This document shows, piece after piece, positions 58,499 through 64,000 of a stretch of DNA of 64,000 nucleotides. The notes under the pieces are model-generated. The model did not search any database and was not told the DNA's origin. It saw only the letters and a list, made by a program, of their open reading frames with translations. The translations under genes were made by a program, and so were the position numbers. Origin of the DNA: Dysidea avara. Taxonomy: Eukaryota > Porifera > Demospongiae > Dictyoceratida > Dysideidae. Every line of letters begins with the position of its first letter. Within the stretch, counting starts at the first letter, position 1. Location of the stretch: NCBI RefSeq assembly GCF_963678975.1, contig NC_089273.1, positions 7,688,614 to 7,752,613 of the forward strand. Direction: 5' to 3'.

Positions 58499-58560
58499 AT
58501 CAGTTATATACCTCAGCGTGGCGCTTTTGATCTCAACCACAGGTCTGGTATACATATATG

Positions 58561-59189
58561 TGTGACCGGATTTCACATAACAAGGCTTCCACACACACAA
58601 AATCAAACTTACGTTTTTACCAGAAATGGATTGCTGGCCTAATACACTATAGCTATCATATTCCACACTGTACTTCCTTCAGGACTGGCAAGTCTGGTTT
58701 CTGTGGCAGCTTTCTTCCGACCCTGTCAAAGCCACGAGTGGGAGATTGGCGCCATTGAATGGCCATGGCTTTGTGATAATGGTGTGTAGTGAGCTGGGAC
58801 TTCACAGAGAGCTCACCAATAGTGTTCTTGGTCAATTTGGAGTGATTTGAGGGCTGTGGAGATCCCAAACTTGTCCTCTGGATTCCAATCATCTTCTTGC
58901 TTCATTTTATATCCCTATATTAAACCCACCCACCACCCCCCACCCTATTACTACCACCTGTGATATTATTACCCGCTAGAAAAAAGCTGCCCAAAACAGG
59001 GAAAATTTTGGGTATCAGAAATGTATACACCCACTCAGTGATAGCTAGTAAATAGATGAATACGTGGTGCAAATTTTGTTTGCACAGCTGTAGGCACTGG
59101 GAAGTTATTACACAATGATTACTTAAAATCGCCATATCTCCTAACGAAGCTTTGTGCGTCGAAGCCTGGTTTTGTTAAATTCAGTCACA
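58561..59189. mobile_element. TGTGACC-type element (629 bp)
   Basis: The left end TGTGACCGGATTTCACATAA, with AAGGCTTC, pairs imperfectly with the right end GAAGCCTGG, then AATTCAGTCACA. TG and TA flanks do not match. A (TA)n run follows at 59189-59203. Confidence 0.7.
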
Positions 59190-59844
59190 TATATATATAT
59201 ATACCACTTTAGCATGGGCGTTCAAAGGCGCCGCTCGGTGTTTAACTCGGACAATATCATGGGAAAGTGGTTTGCTAATGACTTTGATACCCAGCCAGTT
59301 CAAAGAATCGATGCGCTTTGACTTATTATATTGAGCGACATAGAGCTTTGTATTGTGGGACTTTTTTTGTAGCAGTTGCTAATCTTAGCACATTTGTTAA
59401 GATAGGGTAGTTGGTTGTTACTAAAGGTTAAAATGAAGTAATCGTTTGGGCGATTGTGGATGCGTATTTCTACCCACCACGTATCAGCCTTTGAACAGAC
59501 CACGGAACAGCAAAGCTACTACTGCTACATTGAAATAGGTTAGTAACTTACAGTCCTAAGTACTTAACTTAATATAATAACTTACTTACTATCCCAATAG
59601 CGAAGTTAGTTGGCTTAACTTAGTGCAAAAAAGATAACAATATAAACTCCATCCCACAATCGCAAGTTTCATAACATTGTGTGTTGAAGCATAGTAACGT
59701 ATTAATGACGTTTTAACGTATGGAGAATGTTTTGATGGCTATTAGCCCATGCTATTAAAACCACGATCAATCTTCAGATGCTACTGTATAAAACAAATGG
59801 GATGAGTTCTCATTAGTTCTTTCACCTATTAAGTGAGTGTGCCC

Positions 59845-59864
59845 CAAGTGATATATATCACTTG
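59845..59864. repeat. Perfect 20-bp palindrome
   Basis: CAAGTGATATATATCACTTG. It is followed by a GTACCATGGCTGC and GCAGCCATGGTA pair at 59865-59915. Confidence 0.9.
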
Positions 59865-59984
59865 TACCATGGCTGCTTGGGATTTTGCTGACATATACAT
59901 CCGCAGCCATGGTATAACTATAACATATATATATATGTACCACTCTGTGTGGGTAGTTCAAAGGCACCGCCAGTGCCATAATTT

Positions 59985-60105
59985 GTATATTGCACTGCTG
60001 CAGACCGTAGCGAGTGCATTATAACTTATAACGTACTGGTTGCGGTTTTGTAGACCACAACGAGTGCATTATAAGTTATAATGCACCTACCGCAGTGCAA
60101 TATAC
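59985..60105. repeat. Inverted repeat (121 bp)
   Basis: GTATATTGCACTGC pairs with GCAGTGCAATATAC. GTGCATTATAACTTATAACG pairs with ATTATAAGTTATAATGCAC. Confidence 0.9.
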
Positions 60106-60169
60106 AGATATTGCACTGTCTGCGGTTTTATGCAGCATAGCACAAGTGCCGGTGGCGAAGACCACTATG

Positions 60170-60880
60170 ACACCTCACCTAATAGGTGGAAGGACACTTC
60201 ACAGATCACTCGAATTCTTTTATAGCCTGACATGTAAAGGTCGATTGTGGGCCATAACGTCACCAATACGTATAATGTTTACAAGCAGCCAATGGCGATC
60301 GAAAAAGCCAACACGGGTGGCCACAACTCTAGTCTACATATATATAAACGTACTTATACACCTTACTAGTCTGGTGCCATCTTAGCCCAGATTAAACTGT
60401 AGTCCACTTCGACAATGACTCAATAAAACAAATATATTCTAAATAATACTAACCTTTACGTTCGATTGTGGTAACCAGTTTTGTCATGCCACCAGATTCG
60501 AGTTTAGCCAGTGTGAATAGTAAGAATTAGACTAGTATCGTTTAGTAGTTGGGTTTTGTTTACTCAAAACGTCTATTTAGCTACTTTTTTTCGCTCGAGG
60601 GAATCACTATGGCAATTAGTCGGGTGCTTAGTCTATATGGCGATTGAGTGATCACGCTGGCATGTTGAGCACTACATAATGAGAGTCGAACAGCGAATGC
60701 AGGTTAGTGATATAACCCATAGCGTACTAACTTTCAATATCTCAGGTGGCTGTAGTACTGCAGGGGGAACATCATCGCAACATCCGGTTTGGTTACCCAC
60801 AATCGATGTTAGAAACCTGGCCTTTATAAGTGTTACAGCTGTCTTGTGAGACTCTCCCTACCTATTAGGTGAGTAGTACA
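60170..60880. repeat. Inverted repeat, about 90-base diverged arms
   Basis: CTCACCTAATAGG (about 60174) pairs with CCTATTAGGTGAG (60861-60873). TCGATTGTGGGCC (about 60240) pairs with TACCCACAATCGATG (about 60795). The 500-base centre is unannotated. Confidence 0.65.
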
Positions 60881-60884
60881 TAAC

Positions 60885-60999
60885 AGTTATACAACGTACA
60901 CTCGTGCTCTGCCTGTATAAACGCACTTGCCTTCGGGCCTAACGGCCCTCAGGCTCGTGCGTTTATATCAGGCAGAGCACTTGTGGCCGTTGTATAACT
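60885..60999. repeat. Inverted repeat (115 bp) with GC-rich core
   Basis: AGTTATACAACG pairs with CGTTGTATAACT. GTGCTCTGCCTGTATAAACG pairs with the far arm. The core is GCCTTCGGGCC TAAC GGCCCTCAGGC. Confidence 0.9.
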
Positions 61000-61025
61000 A
61001 TATAATATATACATATATATATAAA

Positions 61026-62033
61026 TGTGTGTGTGTGTAGTAATCAGTGGTGTAAAGAAAATAATTTTATTGCTGTAGCAAAAATATAATTATTTTCTCC
61101 ATACTGGATAATACTGCTCAGAAAGTAATCAGTTATAATCAATAATGGGGCAGCAGGTGTGGCTTTGTGTTGCTCTAGCTTTGTGGAGAATAGAAACCCA
61201 ACACTCCTGTGGTTGGTGATAGTACCAGGTTGCATGTTAAGTATTTAATGTGTCTTGTTCTTTTATTTTATTTTTATAACTTCCTTGCCACGACTGATTG
61301 CATTTGAAAGTGTCTGAGGTATATGTAATTAAATGTGTTTTGAAGATCTTATTGATGTTTTATTGTTTGCTATAATCATGTTTTCACAACTTTGTGATGC
61401 CACAAAAATTGTAATGGTATGTTAAAAGCTACCAACTGCAGATCTCTGTTACTGGGAACTAGCTAGCAGTTTATACTATTGCACAGATCTGTGATTACAG
61501 ATCTATAGTGCTTTTTGCACCACAGTTTGATGTCAAGTGGTTATTCCAAAAGCACACCTAACCCATGGTGCAACTCAACAAGTAAAGATTCCAGTTCTCT
61601 GAACTTGTAACTGTGAGTGTAGAGAATATCTTACTCCTTCAGTTGTAATTTAGTGTGTAATTTGTATGGTCTGTGTGGATTTTAAACAGTATAATTATGT
61701 CGGTATTCATAGTTCCAGTTTGAGTGGCCACCTTTCAAGTCTGAGATGCAGAAACATAGGGCCTCAAACTTTAACAGCAGCTAAGTGAACATGCAAGATA
61801 AATCGCTAATGAAATTATAGTTTCATTCCTACATGTATACTTTGTTTTGTGTCCATTATAGACTTTATGTAGTATATGTACTTGTACTCCACAAAAATGT
61901 AGTAATACCATAATTTCTGTTCAACTAAATTTCCTACTAACTGACTAACTGATGCCTTCAGCCAAGCATAACTTGACAATGCATAAGGCTACAGGTTCAC
62001 TTTTTCACTGTTTGATGTCACTTCATCCCAATA
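61026..62033 (+). repeat. Dispersed repeat R3, copy 3, right part
   Basis: It continues the R3 copy interrupted at about 55995: CAGTGGTGTAAAGAAAATAA, CATACTGGATAAT, TTACTGGGAACTAGC and CTACTAACTGACTAACTGAT in the same order as 44100-46490. A (TG)n run lies at its start. Confidence 0.7.
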
Positions 62034-62701
62034 TGTGACCCAGTCTGAGAAAACCAGTCTTATCGCCCATATGAACAGATTCGATTTTTCACCCAGAACA
62101 CAAATCTACATGAATAAACTATCTAATTTCACAATCAAATTCAGCTAGACTTGTGTGGTCTGGTTTTGCTGGCTACCTTTCCTAAGCCCAGTGGCGATCC
62201 TTACGTGTGGTGTGGGGCCTTAATGGAGCTTGGGTCAGCCTGTAGATGACTGTATGTGGATGTATAGCACTGTGGTATTGAATAAGTACCTCTTCTGTGA
62301 ATTTCCTTTCATTTTAACCAGTTTTGAGACCTCAATAGCCCAAAACTTGGCCTAATTCATCCCTTGGCCTTCCTTTTCAATTTTTGAACACCATCTTGCC
62401 CACCTTCCAGGGCCCACCGCCTCCCACCCAATTTGCAGCTCGCCTTCCAGGACTCCCTTCTCCCACCCAATTTGCAGCTCGCCTGATACAGTCAACCTTG
62501 GTTTAATAACTATCTGAAACTTAGATGTTGGCTATTTGCACAATGGATGTTCTGGAAGGTAAGGAATTGGTGTAAAACGTGTGAAAATTTGGTACACATA
62601 GCTTAAACCTTTGGCAAGCTACAACACATTAAATACTTAAAACGGTGTTTCTCGATATTTTTAAATAGGCGATAAGCCCGATTTTCCGAGACTGGGTCAC
62701 A
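62034..62701. mobile_element. TGTGACCCAG element (668 bp)
   Basis: TGTGACCCAGTCTGAGAAAA and TTATCGCC pair with the right end (GGCGATAA, CCGAGACTGGGTCACA). TA flanks both sides (62032-62033, 62702-62703). A near duplicate of CTCCCACCCAATTTGCAGCT lies inside (about 62428 and 62462). Confidence 0.88.
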
Positions 62702-62703
62702 TA

Positions 62704-63110
62704 TGTGCCTTTATTATGTACAGTGCATGCATTTGTTCTACTTTGTAGACCAGACTTTTTGCTGACAACATATTATATAGTTTTTAATTTTATAGTTAGA
62801 TTATTTTCTTTGTAATTGTCTGAGACAAGCTAGTCCCCTGGGCAGCAACAGCAGTGATGCCTGCCAAATATCAATAGATAAACGCAAGCTATCAATTTGA
62901 GGTAGCAAGACACAGCTTCCCTATGACTGTGGTGGTAAATATTAAGCTCATTGCTCATAATTATTTTCTGTAGTGATTGCAGAGACACTTCTCGTACTGT
63001 TCTTCATTTGTATTGCTGTGTACCCAGCAGAATATAATTAAAGGCGAAGCATAATGGCCACTGCACTTAAGTAATTGATTGTCCGGACATGTGTTCAGAT
63101 GTGAGATTAT
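62704..63110. other. No gene seen
   Basis: The block GCAGAGACACTTCTCGTACT (about 62980) recurs inverted near 47895. Nothing else is recognised. Confidence 0.45.
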
Positions 63111-63111
63111 T

Positions 63112-63350
63112 TGTGACCAGATCTACAAAAAGGGGTCTTATAACCTTTCCAATTGCATGTACTTGGCAATCCATAACTTGACTTGTGAGTATGGTACCAG
63201 CCTGAAATTTGGTCACTTAACACTCCTCACATAGCACTATGTCTGAATGTAATTGTAAGACAATGGGTTAAACACATGATCAGTTATGATCTGTCAAACT
63301 TGGAAATTCGTAAAGGCTATATAAGACCCCTTTTTTCAGATCTGGTCACA
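63112..63350. mobile_element. TGTGACCAG miniature element (239 bp)
   Basis: TGTGACCAGATCTACAAAAA and GGGGTCTTATA pair with the right end (TATAAGACCCC, AGATCTGGTCACA). TT flanks both sides. Confidence 0.9.
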
Positions 63351-63468
63351 TTTCATGACATGTCTGGCATCTTTCTTTCTTTGGGTGCAGTACAGGTTTA
63401 TGTGCATTGGGTTATTAGTCATAACTATGTTATTAAAAGTAAACCAACAAACAAATAGAAAAAGAATT

Positions 63469-63699
63469 TAAGTTGGATTAGGTATCAAAGAATAAAGAGG
63501 AAGCAAAGCAAGGTAATAGCAAAATGCTGCGGAACAAGAGAGGCTGCCTATACCTGCAGATATACTACTGTAACAGGACATTTAATCCCAAATTCAGTCC
63601 ACTAATATATTTGCACGTATAGGCAATCTTTCTTGTTCAGATACTTTTTTTTGTTTTTCCCCAGCTTCACTATACTATTTTATTCTTTAATCCAACTTA
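63469..63699. mobile_element. Small inverted-repeat element (231 bp)
   Basis: TAAGTTGGATTA pairs with TAATCCAACTTA. GAATAAA and TTTATTC lie just inside. Confidence 0.7.
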
Positions 63700-64000
63700 T
63701 ATTTCCTTACACTTTTATATGTTAAGTTCCATCAAATGCATAATTTACAGATGCTGGTTACAGTCTTCTGACCCTGTTTGAGGCAGTAAGTTGTATGAAA
63801 CATGAAATGTGCCATCTTGGTATGAAAATAGCACAGCAAAATGGTTGGACTTGAAAACACTAGAATACGTATAAGTGTATGACTTATTGTGTTGTACTAT
63901 GTCACAAAGGAAATGCCACTACCAGCACACGGAATGCTGGACTACTGTAATAATCGGTACGTACCTTGGCCAATCATTGCTGTGCAATGCACTACTATAA
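63700..64000. other. No gene seen
   Basis: AT-rich sequence running to the window edge with no supported feature. Confidence 0.4.

Larger units (their letters stand above)
55999..61003. mobile_element. 5-kb palindrome-rich block inserted in repeat R3
   Basis: It lies between the two halves of an R3 copy. The left edge TATAGTTATAACACG and right edge GTTGTATAACTATA are loosely inverted. It contains the inverted repeats 56004-56120, 56486-58498, 57305-57470, 58561-59189, 59985-60105, 60170-60880 and 60885-60999. Stretches 59190-59840 and 60300-60780 hold no recognisable gene. Whether it is one mobile unit or serial insertions cannot be settled from sequence alone. Confidence 0.5.

Noticed and set aside
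1..64000. tRNA or rRNA genes
   Set aside because: No tRNA-like cloverleaf with recognisable A and B boxes and no rRNA core sequence was noticed by eye; a covariance-model scan was not possible.

Overview
The window reads as eukaryotic intergenic or heterochromatic DNA from an invertebrate metazoan. It is AT-rich, has no bacterial-style gene density or operons, carries metazoan-type non-LTR retrotransposon (LINE) fragments, shows candidate introns of only about 40-70 bases with GTAAGT donors, and is packed with small inverted-repeat DNA transposons. A marine invertebrate such as a sponge fits, but this is inference; nothing in the window fixes the species. No complete single-copy host gene, tRNA, rRNA or CRISPR array was recognised. 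The recognisable coding sequence is retrotransposon debris: one L2/CR1-like reverse transcriptase with most of its domain, two C-terminal LINE fragments, two thumb-region remnants and one ORF1 with PHD, coiled-coil, RRM-like and C-terminal parts. There are also several runs of tiny exon-like units.

Layout. 1-2.7 kb: end of a hAT-type miniature element, a 56-bp tandem array split by a 5'-truncated LINE, and a decaying multi-mini-exon gene. 2.7-9.2 kb: a CpG-rich island, then a 3.4-kb hAT-type element nested in a TGTGAC-ended element. 9.2-16 kb: LINE RT, a pogo-like miniature element, a second LINE tail and an 850-bp foldback. 16-20.6 kb: nested foldback, a minus-strand copy of a long dispersed repeat (here called R-A) and two adjacent hAT-type miniature elements. 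23-28.9 kb: a proposed 5.9-kb hAT-type unit with an exact 8-bp target duplication, holding a foldback, a second hAT-type miniature element and duplicated exon-like blocks. 29.9-40 kb: two copies of a roughly 4-kb composite element (A and B; hairpin end, body, short module, 31-bp minisatellite, foldback tail), the first splitting a minus-strand mini-exon locus. 40-55 kb: more R-A copies, a second dispersed repeat (R3), a third composite (C), and hAT-, Mutator- and TGTGAC-type miniature elements, several datable relative to each other by nesting. 55-64 kb: an R3 copy split by a 5-kb block of palindromes within palindromes, then more TGTGAC elements.

How the parts relate. Exact target duplications let several insertions be peeled away and the host repeat reconnected, so the region is a layered record of transposition. 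Two features stand out. A short module (GATCGAGATACTCTAATAGA followed by CAGTCA, often doubled) recurs at about 17 places, inside otherwise different element families. And the foldback tail has its loop in opposite orientations in composites A and B although the flanks are the same, which implies inversion through the arms.
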